NCBI RefSeq assembly: GCF_018882185.1
Contig: NZ_JACVOY010000004.1
Location: forward strand, 1-64,000
Direction: 5' to 3'
Source of the DNA: Polynucleobacter sp. AP-Latsch-80-C2
GTDB lineage: Bacteria; Pseudomonadota; Gammaproteobacteria; Burkholderiales; Burkholderiaceae
DNA length: 64,000 nt
The stretch's first letter is position 1. Each line of letters starts with the position of its first letter. The notes under the pieces are model-generated. The model was not told where the DNA came from. It made no database searches and worked only from the letters and a program-made list of their open reading frames with translations. The translations under genes and the position numbers were made by a program. Positions 54,632 through 64,000 of this stretch are shown in pieces.

Positions 54632-55843
54632 TTAAATAAACTTCTTTACATCACTCAATGTGACATTCGCTTTGCCCTTCGCCAGCCGAATTTCATACTC
54701 CGGACCAACGGTAAGCTCACCTGGCTCACGCACCGCATGCAAGCCTTCGGCAACATTGAGCACTACGGCATAGCCCCGCTCCAGCGTGCGCTGGGGGTTA
54801 AGCATCTCAAGCTGGGATTGAAAATGCACTTGATTGCGTTTCCACGAATCCATTCTGACTGACCAAGCCTGCTGAAGTCGTAATTGCCAATTGGTAATCT
54901 GCTCACGCATACGCTCTGGATTTGGCAGAGCATGACTTAGGCGAAGTGCTAACTGGTCTAAGGTTTGCGCCTCACGCTCAACACGTTGGCGCACCCGCTG
55001 CAGCATCGCTTGCTTAATGGCTTCTAACTCTTGCAACATTTGATCTTTGCGCGGCGCTGCCAACTCTGCTGCACCCGTAGGTGTTGGTGCACGCAAGTCA
55101 GCAACAAAGTCTGCGATGGTAACGTCGGTTTCATGACCAACACCACTCACCACAGGAATATTTGATTTAGCAATCGCATATGCCAATTGCTCATCATTAA
55201 ATGCCCAGAGATCTTCGATGCTCCCACCACCACGCACCATCAAAATGACATCGACTGCTTTTTCTTTTTCAGCAGCTTTCAGCGCAGCAATAATTCCGGC
55301 AGGTGCATCTGGTCCTTGAACCAAAGTTGGATAAATCACAATCGGAATATGGGGCGCTCTTCTAGCAAGTGTGCTTAAGACATCTTTTAATGCTGCGGCC
55401 TGTGGAGAGGTAATGATGCCAATGGCTCTTGGGTGCGATGGAATTTCGCGTTTGCGCTCAGCATCAAATAAACCTTCTTTGGCCAGTTTTGCTTTGAGCT
55501 TTAAAAAGGCTTCATACAAACCACCCATTCCAGCGCGACGCAGCGATTGAATTGTGAGTTGGATGTCACCCCGAGGTACATACATCCCTAAATTGGCACT
55601 CACTTCTACTAAATCTCCGGATTGCGGCATAAATCCGACTTGGCCATTGCGGCCACGGAACATGACGCACTTAATTTGGCCTTCTTCGTCCTTCAATGAG
55701 AAATACCAATGCCCACTGTCATAGGCCTTGAAATTGGAAATCTCCCCGCTAACCAAGACGGTATCGAAACGCTCCTCTAAAGAGGCAGCAATGGCGCGGT
55801 TTAGATCGCCGACAGTCAGGACTTCCCTTGATATTTCCGACAT
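54632..55843 (-). CDS. xseA: exodeoxyribonuclease VII large subunit
   Basis: 403 residues. The N-terminal OB-fold begins LTVGDLNRAIAASLEERF and VSGEISNFKAYDSGHWYFSL. The catalytic part has RGGGSIEDLWAFNDE, PVVSGVGHETDVTIADFVAD and RAPTPTGAAELAAP, followed by a coiled-coil helix region and GYAVV near the end. It is the large subunit of the enzyme degrading single-stranded DNA to short oligonucleotides. It is shorter than E. coli XseA (456) but intact in motifs. Confidence 0.95.
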   Translation of the reverse strand: MSEISREVLTVGDLNRAIAASLEERFDTVLVSGEISNFKAYDSGHWYFSLKDEEGQIKCVMFRGRNGQVGFMPQSGDLVEVSANLGMYVPRGDIQLTIQSLRRAGMGGLYEAFLKLKAKLAKEGLFDAERKREIPSHPRAIGIITSPQAAALKDVLSTLARRAPHIPIVIYPTLVQGPDAPAGIIAALKAAEKEKAVDVILMVRGGGSIEDLWAFNDEQLAYAIAKSNIPVVSGVGHETDVTIADFVADLRAPTPTGAAELAAPRKDQMLQELEAIKQAMLQRVRQRVEREAQTLDQLALRLSHALPNPERMREQITNWQLRLQQAWSVRMDSWKRNQVHFQSQLEMLNPQRTLERGYAVVLNVAEGLHAVREPGELTVGPEYEIRLAKGKANVTLSDVKKFI

Positions 55844-56157
55844 TTTTTCTCTTTATCTTCTACAACATAAGGCTTTGAGCCCCAAAACTATCCACAGAAG
55901 CCAAAAGACACTTGAATTCCATCAAGTAAGTAAGTGATTACTGACCCTAAGCGTCTCATAAATACTACAGTAAAATCTTAAGCTATTGATTTATATGAAT
56001 AATTATCCAGGATTATTTGAAGAGAATTGCACCAAAATAACCCCTCGCAACGATCAATCAATGACTTACAACGCTTCTCTGAAAAAGTTACACACAGAGT
56101 TATCCACAGGCTAGCTTTCAGAAAACGCTTTTTTAATTCAGCTAAAGTAATGAGCTT
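55844..56157. other. 314-base non-coding gap with DnaA-box-like sites
   Basis: Between divergent xseA and exbB. AT-rich with no ORF of note. It holds an exact TTATCCACA at 56100-56108, a one-mismatch CTATCCACA at 55888-55896 and a weaker TTATCCAGG near 56005. The promoters of xseA and exbB must lie here, but I assign none. Confidence 0.45.
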
Positions 56158-56805
56158 ATGTACTCAATCTTACTGTCTGCCGGCTGGCCTATCTGGCCTC
56201 TTCTGATAATTTCGATCATTGGATTGGCTATCGTCATTGAACGGGCCTGGTATTTGCGTCAAATTCAGGTATTTCCTAAGGATTGCCTGGAAACCGCCTT
56301 TGGGCTGGCAAATGCCATTTCTAGCGGCAAATCCATCTCGGAATCCGAAATTACCGCCCTCAAACAGACTTCCCCAGCTGGTAGCCTCTTTGCCTGCCTC
56401 TTGCGCGAGAAATTAGATGGCAATAGCGCAGACTCAGCCATCGAAGAACTTCAGGCTACAGCGCAATCCGTCTGGTTAAAGCTGGATCGTTATTTAGGCG
56501 CTCTTGCCACTATCGCCACCGTTGCTCCGTTACTCGGTTTGTTTGGCACCGTCGTTGGCATGATTGAAATCTTTGGCAGCCAAGGTGCAATCAATGGTGC
56601 TGCCGGCAGTCCACAACAATTAGCGCATGGTATTTCAGTAGCGCTATACAACACAGCATTTGGTTTGTTAATTGCAATTCCTGCATTAGCGGCTTGGCGC
56701 GGACTACGCGCGATCGCCAATCAGCGCCGTCGTGAGTGCGAAGAATTCACCAGACAGTTATTTAAAAAACTCTACCCAGCATCTGAGTCAACTACTACAG
56801 TATGA
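56158..56805 (+). CDS. exbB: MotA/TolQ/ExbB proton-channel family protein (ExbB-like)
   Basis: 215 residues, three membrane segments, with the ExbB/TolQ block TIATVAPLLGLFGTVVGMIEIFG in the second segment and GISVALYNTAFGLLIAIPALAAW in the third. Together with ExbD it converts proton motive force into work for TonB-type outer-membrane transport. The ATG at 56158 is the first start. It overlaps exbD by four bases. Confidence 0.92.
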   Translation: MYSILLSAGWPIWPLLIISIIGLAIVIERAWYLRQIQVFPKDCLETAFGLANAISSGKSISESEITALKQTSPAGSLFACLLREKLDGNSADSAIEELQATAQSVWLKLDRYLGALATIATVAPLLGLFGTVVGMIEIFGSQGAINGAAGSPQQLAHGISVALYNTAFGLLIAIPALAAWRGLRAIANQRRRECEEFTRQLFKKLYPASESTTTV

Positions 56806-57263
56806 GTTGGCTAGATTCACACGCTCGCAGAAAATTTTCTCTTGGAGAAATCGAGAGTCCTGCAGAGCCCGAGATTAATCTCATTCCCTTTATTGATGTG
56901 TTGTTGGTGGTACTCATTTTTTTAATGATCTCTACTACGTTTACACGCTTTCAAGAATTGGCAATCACTTTGCCAACAGCCAATGGCAGCGAGTCTCAGG
57001 CAGAAGTAAAGCAAATTCATATTGCAGTGAGTCGTGATGGCCGCTTTGCGGTCAATGGCAAGGTTGCTGATCGCAGCCAATTGAGTGCATTGCTCACGCA
57101 GATGAGCAATCAAAGTGGCGCAGCCAAAGACACACCAAATACTATGCAGGTCAATATTGATGCTGATGCTAGAGCGCCACACCAGGCGGTCATGAGCGCC
57201 CTAGAAGCCGCGCGCGATGCTAATCTGTCTAATATTGTCTTTAGTAGTCAAACTAAGAAGTAA
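56802..57263 (+). CDS. exbD: ExbD/TolR biopolymer transport protein
   Basis: 153 residues with an N-terminal membrane segment PEINLIPFIDVLLVVLIFLM bearing the essential Asp, then a periplasmic beta/alpha domain. It partners ExbB upstream (four-base overlap). A longer-range second pair (tolQ/tolR) lies near the end of the window; the two are distinct in sequence. lpxK follows 26 bases later, so the operon probably continues. Confidence 0.92.
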   Translation: MSWLDSHARRKFSLGEIESPAEPEINLIPFIDVLLVVLIFLMISTTFTRFQELAITLPTANGSESQAEVKQIHIAVSRDGRFAVNGKVADRSQLSALLTQMSNQSGAAKDTPNTMQVNIDADARAPHQAVMSALEAARDANLSNIVFSSQTKK

Positions 57264-57289
57264 TTCACACAGAATTCGTCACTAAGCCC

Positions 57290-58378
57290 ATGTCACTTTC
57301 TTTCTTTCGCAAAGCCCCCAAGTTTTGGGAAAGACGTGGCCCAACGAGCATTATCTTGTGGCCTCTCTCATGGATCCATGGCTGCGTTCTTCGTGCACGC
57401 AAACTCATTCAAGATTTGGGTATTGGCAAACAAAAGTCAGCGCCCGTTCCAATCATTATTGTTGGCAACATTCGTGTTGGCGGTACCGGCAAAACACCAA
57501 TCGTCATTGCTTTAGCAGAACGCCTGAGTCAGCTTGGCTGGAAACCCGGAATCATTAGCCGAGGCTATGGGTCCACCTCAAAAACAAGTCCACAACAAGT
57601 ACGCAGTGATTCCGATCCTACTCAAGTTGGTGATGAGCCTGTCTTGATTGCAAAACGTACGCATGATCAATTTCCGATTTGGGTTTTTCCTAAACGCAAT
57701 CAATCGATTCGCGCACTGCTAAAGCATTCCCCTGATGTCAACGTCATCATTAGCGATGATGGTTTGCAACACAGAGGTTTGGTGCGCTGGCCTGCACGTG
57801 AAGGTGGCCGCGATATTGAATTTGTTGTGCGTGATGCTCGTGGTGAAGGCAATCGCTTCTTGCTGCCAGCAGGGCCATTACGTGAACCAGCCACCCGCGA
57901 ACGGGATGCCACCTTGCTGACCGGTAAACAAGAGCCAAACAAAACCAATGGCTTGCGCGATGAATACTTTTTAGGGCGTCGTGCTTTTACGATGACTGGT
58001 GAATTAGATACACCCTATCAACTCATTAATCCAAGCAATACACAAACCTTGGATTCAATTGCTAACAACTATTTACCCAACAAAATTACCGCTGTGGCTG
58101 CATTAGGTAACCCACAAGGCTTTTTTGACGATCTCCTTAAGCACGGTATTGGGAGTAAATGCATCTCCCTGCCAGATCACGCGACCTTTACAGCTGAGTT
58201 CTTCAGTGCAATCAATGCAAGCTTGATCCTCATTACAGAGAAAGACGCTGTGAAGTGTGCAGGAGTTAGTGATGAGCGTATTTGGGTGGTGCCGATGAGT
58301 TTGCGCATTTCTGATAGCCTGGCTGAGTGGCTGCAATCGATCTTACAAAGACCCGATCCAAACCGTTACACTTTGTAA
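57290..58378 (+). CDS. lpxK: tetraacyldisaccharide 4'-kinase (LpxK)
   Basis: 362 residues with the P-loop [13 protein letters not shown] at residues 58-70 and the DDGLQH motif that binds the lipid substrate. It phosphorylates the lipid A precursor at 4'. Membrane-associated N-terminus. It is followed by the Trm112-like gene and kdsB, a conserved order of LPS biosynthesis genes in Burkholderiales. Confidence 0.95.
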   Translation: MSLSFFRKAPKFWERRGPTSIILWPLSWIHGCVLRARKLIQDLGIGKQKSAPVPIIIVGNIRVGGTGKTPIVIALAERLSQLGWKPGIISRGYGSTSKTSPQQVRSDSDPTQVGDEPVLIAKRTHDQFPIWVFPKRNQSIRALLKHSPDVNVIISDDGLQHRGLVRWPAREGGRDIEFVVRDARGEGNRFLLPAGPLREPATRERDATLLTGKQEPNKTNGLRDEYFLGRRAFTMTGELDTPYQLINPSNTQTLDSIANNYLPNKITAVAALGNPQGFFDDLLKHGIGSKCISLPDHATFTAEFFSAINASLILITEKDAVKCAGVSDERIWVVPMSLRISDSLAEWLQSILQRPDPNRYTL

Positions 58379-58410
58379 TTCATATACCTAACGACTTCAA
58401 AAGAAACATC

Positions 58411-58587
58411 ATGGATAAACGCCTTCTCGATATTTTGGTCTGCCCTTTGTGCAAAAGCCCTTTGCATTTGAACGCAGAAAAAAATGAGTTGATTTGCAAA
58501 GCAGATCGCTTGGCCTACCCAATTCGCAATGACATCCCCGTGATGATGGTGGATGAAGCACGCAGCCTTGGCGCTGACGAAGTCTAA
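58411..58587 (+). CDS. Trm112-like zinc-ribbon protein
   Basis: 58 residues beginning [19 protein letters not shown]. It has C-x2-C near the N-terminus, ending with [12 protein letters not shown], the pattern of the Trm112/YcaR family. The start at 58411 is clear by homology; an upstream in-frame ATG at 58327 lies inside lpxK. It lies between lpxK and kdsB, as in many proteobacteria. No confirmed function. Confidence 0.9.
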   Translation: MDKRLLDILVCPLCKSPLHLNAEKNELICKADRLAYPIRNDIPVMMVDEARSLGADEV

Positions 58588-58608
58588 GCTCTATTTATTT
58601 CAAATCTG

Positions 58609-59373
58609 ATGAGCACGACTTCTAAGGCCCCTGATTTTTTAGTGGTCATTCCTGCGCGCTTAGGTTCTACGCGTTTACCTCGCAAGCCACTCGCTGATTT
58701 AGATGGCAAACCGATGGTGGTGCGCGTCGCTGAGCGCGCCAAACTCTCCAATGCTCATAGCGTAGTGGTTGCCACTGACTCGCCTGAGATTCAAGCAGCT
58801 TGTGATGAGCATCGCATTGAATGTTTACTCACCAGCCCTGATCACCCCACTGGAACTGATCGTATTGCTGAAGTAGCCCAACTCCTAAAATTACCAGCTG
58901 ATGCATTGGTAGTGAATGTGCAAGGCGATGAACCCCTCATTCCGCCTGAACTCATCAATCAGGTTGCGAAAACCTTGGCCGACAATTCCAACTGTGCGAT
59001 CTCAACGGTTGCGACTCCAATCACTGATCTTGCAGAAATTGATAATCCCAATGCGGTCAAAGTAGTACTTAACCGAGCCAATGAAGCCCTCTATTTTTCG
59101 AGAGCGCCTATTCCATTTGTGCGCGATCAGAATATGAAAGCGCAGACTGCGCACTTACGTCATTTAGGCATCTATGCTTATCGCGCCGATTTTTTACAAG
59201 CCTATACCCGCCTAGAGCCTGCACCTCCTGAACAAGCGGAAGCGCTTGAGCAACTCAGAGCGCTGTGGAATGGCTATCGAATTGCGGTTCATGTCGCCTC
59301 AGAAGCCCCTCCTGCAGGGGTAGATACCCCTGAGGACCTCGACAGAGTTCGTCAGATCCTTAGCAAATCCTGA
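58609..59373 (+). CDS. kdsB: 3-deoxy-manno-octulosonate cytidylyltransferase (CMP-Kdo synthetase)
   Basis: 254 residues with VVIPARLGSTRLPRKPL (nucleotide binding), HPTGTDRIAEVA and VQGDEPLIPPELI. ALYFSRAPIPFVRD is the late family block. It activates Kdo as CMP-Kdo for lipid A-core. It has the family's usual length. Confidence 0.95.
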   Translation: MSTTSKAPDFLVVIPARLGSTRLPRKPLADLDGKPMVVRVAERAKLSNAHSVVVATDSPEIQAACDEHRIECLLTSPDHPTGTDRIAEVAQLLKLPADALVVNVQGDEPLIPPELINQVAKTLADNSNCAISTVATPITDLAEIDNPNAVKVVLNRANEALYFSRAPIPFVRDQNMKAQTAHLRHLGIYAYRADFLQAYTRLEPAPPEQAEALEQLRALWNGYRIAVHVASEAPPAGVDTPEDLDRVRQILSKS

Positions 59374-59398
59374 TTCGAATTGGAATACTAGGGTTTAC

Positions 59399-60143
<745 letters not shown>

Positions 60144-60172
60144 GTTATTCCCGTAAATAATTTTGATTCAAT

Positions 60173-60201
60173 AAAAAAGGACTGCAGTGCAGTCCTTTTT
60201 T
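60173..60201. terminator. bidirectional rho-independent terminator
   Basis: AAAAAAGGACTGCA and TGCAGTCCTTTTTT are perfect 14-base inverted arms around one G, with A and T runs on both flanks. It serves adk (plus) and the higA-like gene (minus). Confidence 0.92.
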
Positions 60202-60202
60202 A

Positions 60203-60505
60203 TTAACTGTGAACCGTTAATCTCAAACCTAATGCATTAATGACTTTTGCGACCGTCTCGAAACGTGGTTGCGAACCTAACTTTAGAGCCCTATAAAGCG
60301 CCTCACGCGTAACCCCACTTTTTTTAGAAATCTCCATCATTCCCTTTGCTTTAGCGATATCTCCTATAGCCGCAATAAACAAGGCAGGATCGCCATCATC
60401 CAATACGGCATTGAGGTAATCCGCCATATCCTTATCTGTTTTTAAGTAATCCACAGCATCGAAGACGGCAAAGTCAGTAATTTTAATTTTCTTAACTTTC
60501 TTCAT
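60203..60505 (-). CDS. antitoxin of HigA/addiction module antidote family
   Basis: 100 residues with DYLKTDKDMADYLNAVLDDGDP, then a Cro/CI-type helix-turn-helix: MMEISKKSGVTREALYRALK followed by PRFETVAKVINALGLRLTV. This is the antidote family (HigA-2 type) whose gene follows a RelE-like toxin. Its ATG lies directly after the toxin stop, with GGAG inside the toxin 3' end as ribosome site. It likely represses its own promoter. Confidence 0.88.
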   Translation of the reverse strand: MKKVKKIKITDFAVFDAVDYLKTDKDMADYLNAVLDDGDPALFIAAIGDIAKAKGMMEISKKSGVTREALYRALKLGSQPRFETVAKVINALGLRLTVHS

Positions 60506-60802
60506 TTACTTCTCCAAATTTTTTAGGAGCCTTTTAACCCGCTCAATATCAGAGGCTTGGGTTGCTTTGGATCCGCCACCCAACATCAACAAAAATATCT
60601 TTTCATATTGGATGTAATACATACGCCACCCAACTCCAAAATGCTCTCGCATTTCCCAAATGCCATTGGCTATGGGGCTCACATCCCCAAGACTGCCCAG
60701 GCTAAGCTTACGGAGTCGTGCAAGCAAACGCTTTTGGGTAATGGAGTCCCGAATCCCTTTAAGCCAACTCTCAAATTCTTCTGTTTTTCTAATCTCATAC
60801 AT
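60506..60802 (-). CDS. RelE/HigB-family toxin (addiction module killer protein)
   Basis: 98 residues from ATG 60802; a TTG two codons upstream is possible. It has EEFESWLKGIRD, an ARLRKLSLGSLGDVSPIANGIWEMREHFG core and YYIQYEKIFLLMLGGGSKATQ, matching the HigB/PF05973-type mRNA interferase fold. It would cleave ribosome-bound mRNA unless bound by the antitoxin encoded immediately downstream. Toxin-before-antitoxin order is usual for this subtype. Confidence 0.88.
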   Translation of the reverse strand: MYEIRKTEEFESWLKGIRDSITQKRLLARLRKLSLGSLGDVSPIANGIWEMREHFGVGWRMYYIQYEKIFLLMLGGGSKATQASDIERVKRLLKNLEK

Positions 60803-60810
60803 GAACAAAT

Positions 60811-60856
60811 TGTAATCAATTGGTTACAGTATACAAGCAAAGACCATCAAGGTGAA
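60811..60856 (-). promoter_or_regulatory. toxin-antitoxin promoter with palindromic operator
   Basis: On the minus strand: -35 TTCACC (60851-60856), 17 bases, -10 TATACT (60828-60833). Directly downstream is the near-perfect palindrome TGTAATCAATTGGTTACA (60811-60828; nine-base arms, one mismatch), overlapping the -10 edge, as expected for antitoxin autoregulation. Confidence 0.7.
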
Positions 60857-60985
60857 ATAGCTTTTTCGGGACGAATTTGAGCGGCTAATTGATACTAAAT
60901 TTGATCCAGGAAATGAAAGAAGTCTTCCATCAAGAAAGGACTTTTGCCTGACATAACCAACATTTAGCCGTTTATTTTTTAAGTT

Positions 60986-61432
60986 TTACTTCAACTCTTT
61001 GAGCGCACTCTCAAAAGACTCAATGTCAGCAAAGCTTCGATAAACAGAAGCAAAGCGAATATAGCCAACCTTATCTAAACGCTTTAGCTCGCGCATCACA
61101 AGCTCACCAACACGCTCACTTGGGATTTCTTTTTCACCCAGGCTGATTAATTTTTCTTCAATGCGGGCAATCGATTCATCCACGGAGTCTGAAGACACTG
61201 GGCGCTTACGCAAGGCTAGCTTAATCGAGCTGGCTAACTTGTCGTGACTGTATTCAACGCGGCTACCGTTTTTCTTAACGATGGCTGGCAGCACCAGCTC
61301 TACACGCTCATAGGTGGTGAACCGTTTATCGCACTTGGCACAACGGCGACGACGACGAATGGTATCGCCTTCGTCCGATACCCTGGTATCAAGTACCTGG
61401 GTATCGTCGTTATGGCAAAAAGGGCAGCGCAA
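60986..61432 (-). CDS. nrdR: transcriptional repressor NrdR
   Basis: 148 residues. Zinc ribbon [17 protein letters not shown]...[13 protein letters not shown] (residues 1-44) followed by an ATP-cone (49-139) starting [14 protein letters not shown]. It represses ribonucleotide reductase genes in response to dATP/ATP. It lies 15 bases after glyA on the same strand, so probably in the glyA transcript. Confidence 0.95.
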   Translation of the reverse strand: MRCPFCHNDDTQVLDTRVSDEGDTIRRRRRCAKCDKRFTTYERVELVLPAIVKKNGSRVEYSHDKLASSIKLALRKRPVSSDSVDESIARIEEKLISLGEKEIPSERVGELVMRELKRLDKVGYIRFASVYRSFADIESFESALKELK

Positions 61433-61447
61433 TGGGGGCTTTCTTGT

Positions 61448-62692
61448 TTAGCCGTAAACCGGGAAGCGCTTAGTGAGCTCAGCCACTTGTGCGCGAACCT
61501 TAGCAATATTGTCTGGATCATTTGGATTATCCAAAACATCCGCAATGAAATTACCAACTTGCCTTGCTTCAGCTTCTTTAAATCCACGTGTAGTCATCGC
61601 TGGTGAACCCAAACGAATACCACTAGTCACCATTGGTTTTTCTGGATCATTTGGAATACCGTTTTTGTTGCAAGTGATGTGCGCATCACCCAATACTTTT
61701 TCCGCTTCTTTACCAGTCATCTTCTTGGCACGTAAATCAACCAACATCACGTGAGAGTCAGTGCCGCCAGAAACAATGCGCAGACCACGCTCAATCAATG
61801 TCTCTGCCAAAGCTTTGGCGTTAGCTACTACTTGCTTTTGATAATCCTTAAAGCCTGGCTCTTGCGCTTCTTTAAATGCGGTTGCTTTCGCAGCAATGAC
61901 ATGCATTAAAGGGCCGCCTTGCAAGCCGGGGAATACCGCTGAATTAATCGCCTTCTCGTGCTCAGCCTTCATCAAGATAATGCCGCCACGGGGGCCACGT
62001 AAACTCTTGTGGGTAGTAGATGTCACGATGTCAGCGTGTGGCACTGGGTTTGGATAAACACCAGCAGCCACGAGACCTGCATAGTGAGCCATGTCCACCA
62101 TGAAAATCGCGCCGATTTCTTTTGCTAATTTTCCGATACGCTCAAAGTCAATTTTTCTGGAGTAAGCAGATGCACCAGCAATGATGAGTTTTGGTTTGTG
62201 CTCGCGAGCCAAACGCTCCATTTGCTCGTAATCAATTTCTTCATTCTTATCTAAACCGTAGGCAATCGGATTGAACCACTTACCACTCATGTTCAATGCC
62301 ATGCCATGCGTTAAGTGACCGCCCTCAGCTAAGCTCATCCCCATGAAGGTATCGCCAGGTTTTAAGAAAGCCAAGAAAACTGCTTGGTTTGCAGATGCAC
62401 CGCAATGGGGCTGTACGTTAGCTGCTTCAGCACCAAACAAGGCTTTAACGCGATCAATTGCCAATTGCTCAGCAACGTCCACGAATTCACAACCACCGTA
62501 GTAGCGCTTCCCTGGATAACCTTCCGCATACTTATTCGTCAACTGGGAGCCCTGTGCCTGCATCACTGCTGGAGAGGTGTAGTTCTCCGATGCAATCAGC
62601 TCAATATGGTCTTCTTGACGACGATTCTCGTTCTGAATCGCTGCCCACAATTCTGGGTCGGTTTTAGATAAAGTATTTTGACGGTCAAACAT
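61448..62692 (-). CDS. glyA: serine hydroxymethyltransferase
   Basis: 414 residues from ATG 62692 ([10 protein letters not shown]); a longer in-frame start at 62734 lies in the upstream gap and is not supported by homology. PLP-binding lysine is in [14 protein letters not shown]; also [10 protein letters not shown] and [12 protein letters not shown]. Interconverts serine and glycine, supplying one-carbon units. Divergent from tolQ. Confidence 0.96.
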   Translation of the reverse strand: MFDRQNTLSKTDPELWAAIQNENRRQEDHIELIASENYTSPAVMQAQGSQLTNKYAEGYPGKRYYGGCEFVDVAEQLAIDRVKALFGAEAANVQPHCGASANQAVFLAFLKPGDTFMGMSLAEGGHLTHGMALNMSGKWFNPIAYGLDKNEEIDYEQMERLAREHKPKLIIAGASAYSRKIDFERIGKLAKEIGAIFMVDMAHYAGLVAAGVYPNPVPHADIVTSTTHKSLRGPRGGIILMKAEHEKAINSAVFPGLQGGPLMHVIAAKATAFKEAQEPGFKDYQKQVVANAKALAETLIERGLRIVSGGTDSHVMLVDLRAKKMTGKEAEKVLGDAHITCNKNGIPNDPEKPMVTSGIRLGSPAMTTRGFKEAEARQVGNFIADVLDNPNDPDNIAKVRAQVAELTKRFPVYG

Positions 62693-62756
62693 AGCGATAA
62701 TCCTGATGTAGTTGAACTGCTTTAGTAAAATCAACCTACATCATACAAAACTCACC

Positions 62757-63413
62757 ATGAACCCTACACAAGACCTTTCCTTCCTCTCCCTAGTCCTCAA
62801 TGCCAGCCTATTAGTACAGTTAGTAATGTTGTTATTACTGAGTATGTCGGTTGCCTCTTGGACCATCATTTTCAAGAAAACAGCCATTTTGAGAGGCGTC
62901 AGAAGGGATACAGAGCGTTTTGAGCGCGATTTCTGGTCCGGTGGCGACTTGGGCACCCTCCTCGAGGCTGCGCAGCGTAATACCCGTAGCGATGCGGTTC
63001 TAGAGCACATCTTTGAGTCCGGCATGCAGGAGTTCCTAAAAGTTCGCGAAATCGATGCCGCCCGTCGCGCCATGAAAGCAACCTACCAGCGCGAAATGGA
63101 TACCCTGGAAGCAAACCTGCCTTTCTTGGCATCCGTTGGTTCCGTTTCTCCATACATCGGTTTATTTGGAACTGTTTGGGGAATCATGCATTCCTTCCGC
63201 GGTTTAGCAAACGTCCAAAACGCAACACTTTCTGCAGTAGCTCCTGGTATTGCCGAAGCATTGATTGCAACCGCGATTGGTTTGTTCGCTGCGATTCCTG
63301 CAGTCGTTGCTTACAACCGTGCTGCGACCGATGTGGATCGTCTCTCGATTCGTTTTGAAACCTTCATTGAAGAGTTCACCAATATTTTGCAACGCCAAAC
63401 TGCTGGTCGATAA
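62757..63413 (+). CDS. tolQ: Tol-Pal system proton channel TolQ
   Basis: 218 residues from ATG 62757 (MNPTQDLSFLSLVL). Three membrane segments and the family block SVGSVSPYIGLFGTVWGIMHSF and GIAEALIATAIGLFAAIPAVVAYN. Works with TolR to energise TolA in outer-membrane constriction. A longer start at 62712 overlaps the promoter gap and is rejected. TolQ is distinguished from ExbB by the following tolR and tolA. Confidence 0.95.
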   Translation: MNPTQDLSFLSLVLNASLLVQLVMLLLLSMSVASWTIIFKKTAILRGVRRDTERFERDFWSGGDLGTLLEAAQRNTRSDAVLEHIFESGMQEFLKVREIDAARRAMKATYQREMDTLEANLPFLASVGSVSPYIGLFGTVWGIMHSFRGLANVQNATLSAVAPGIAEALIATAIGLFAAIPAVVAYNRAATDVDRLSIRFETFIEEFTNILQRQTAGR

Positions 63414-63424
63414 GAGAAAAAGTT

Positions 63425-63844
63425 ATGGCCGGTTCTTCATTACGTAAAAACAAACGTCGGGCAATGTCTGACATCAATGTGGTCCCTTACATTGATGTGA
63501 TGCTCGTGCTCTTAGTGATCTTTATGGTCACTGCACCAATGGTCAATCCTGGCGTTGTGAATCTTCCAACAGTAGGCGGCGCCAAGGTGCAATCATTGCC
63601 ACCAGTCTTTCTGACAATCGATGCCGATGAAAAAGTGATCGTTCGCAAAGACGGTGAGCCAGTACAAACCTTAGATAAATTTGAACTTGGTGCTTTTGCC
63701 AGATCTCAAGCGGAAAAGTCTGCTGAGCAGCCTGTAGTCTTGGCTGCAGACAAGTCCATCAAATATGAAATAGTGATGGACGTGATGTCTAAGCTCAAAG
63801 AGAATGGCGTAAAGCGTGTAGGTCTTGCAGTAAAGAGTCAATAA
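63425..63844 (+). CDS. tolR: Tol-Pal system protein TolR
   Basis: 139 residues with N-terminal MSDINVVPYIDVMLVLLVIF, the single membrane segment with the proton-carrying Asp, followed by a periplasmic domain. Starts 11 bases after tolQ and is followed by tolA. Confidence 0.95.
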   Translation: MAGSSLRKNKRRAMSDINVVPYIDVMLVLLVIFMVTAPMVNPGVVNLPTVGGAKVQSLPPVFLTIDADEKVIVRKDGEPVQTLDKFELGAFARSQAEKSAEQPVVLAADKSIKYEIVMDVMSKLKENGVKRVGLAVKSQ

Positions 63845-63874
63845 CTCTTTTTACAGATACCGCATCTCTCAGTA

Positions 63875-64000
63875 ATGACTAGCGCGCAACTTTCACAAAA
63901 TCCTTTTGGCCGTGGTGGCCGTGAGCGTGGTCGTCTCACTAAAGAAGAGAGCACTAAACGTGCATTTACTTTTTCCTTAGTAGCCCACTTAGGTTTACTC
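63875..64000 (+). CDS. tolA: cell envelope protein TolA, 3'-truncated by window edge
   Basis: The last 126 bases encode MTSAQLSQNPFGRGGRERG... and a start of a membrane segment FTFSLVAHLGLL, with no stop before the window ends. Position 30 bases after tolR and the N-terminal membrane anchor preceded by a charged cytoplasmic stretch support TolA. Confidence 0.8.
   Translation, partial: MTSAQLSQNPFGRGGRERGRLTKEESTKRAFTFSLVAHLGLL

Noticed and set aside
56158..57263. exbB-exbD as a second tolQ-tolR pair
   Set aside because: The true tolQRA set is at 62757-64000 followed by tolA; this pair precedes lpxK, as ExbB/ExbD commonly does in this group.
62384..62667. Plus-strand open frames opposite glyA
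   Set aside because: They are antisense shadows of glyA with no independent coding features.

Overview
The window looks like a chromosomal segment of a betaproteobacterium of the Burkholderiales, most likely Polynucleobacter or a close freshwater relative. This is inferred from the housekeeping order at the right end (xerD-plsY-folE; xseA; exbB-exbD-lpxK-Trm112-like-kdsB-adk; nrdR-glyA; tolQ-tolR-tolA), moderate GC and compact spacing. No rRNA, tRNA, CRISPR array, insertion sequence or prophage was seen.

Region 1 (about 1-47.1 kb) is one very large surface-polysaccharide locus with many strand switches. It begins inside a large membrane protein gene. Next comes a three-gene UDP-L-FucNAc-type set (fnlA, fnlC and a GT4 transferase, with fnlB absent) and a SGNH-type O-acyltransferase. 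A minus-strand operon then encodes GDP-D-glycero-D-manno-heptose synthesis (GmhA, HddA-type kinase, a triple-domain HddC/GmhB/P-loop kinase fusion and a sugar epimerase) plus two transferases. A Wzm/Wzt ABC exporter follows, then a GT11 fucosyltransferase, an FkbM methyltransferase and a run of glycosyltransferases (GT2, GT4, GT14, and GT6 of the blood-group A/B type). After these come a Wzy-like polymerase, a short Wzz-like protein, a WecA-type initiating transferase, an O-antigen ligase-like protein, an Rmd-like reductase and a GT4. The locus closes with five paralogous ~710-residue membrane proteins (DUF6311-type from memory) arranged + - (acyltransferase) - - +, and a GT87-like protein.

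Region 2 (about 47.1-54.6 kb) holds a tiny ORF with a good Shine-Dalgarno but an ATA start, a Tat-exported HiPIP, two lipoproteins, GTP cyclohydrolase I with a lysine-rich tail, a MAPEG protein, plsY, xerD, yajQ, murB and a nucleotidyltransferase-fold gene behind a perfect inverted repeat.

Region 3 (about 54.6-64 kb) is envelope and core metabolism: xseA, exbBD, lpxK, a Trm112-like protein, kdsB, adk, a HigB/HigA-like toxin-antitoxin pair with a readable promoter/operator, nrdR, glyA and tolQRA (tolA runs off the end).

The most unusual content is the paralogous polytopic glycosyltransferase-like array, which shares a C-terminal signature with the ligase-like protein; the GT11 + GT6 + GT14 set that resembles animal histo-blood-group enzymology; the heptose triple fusion; and the ATA-start microORF.
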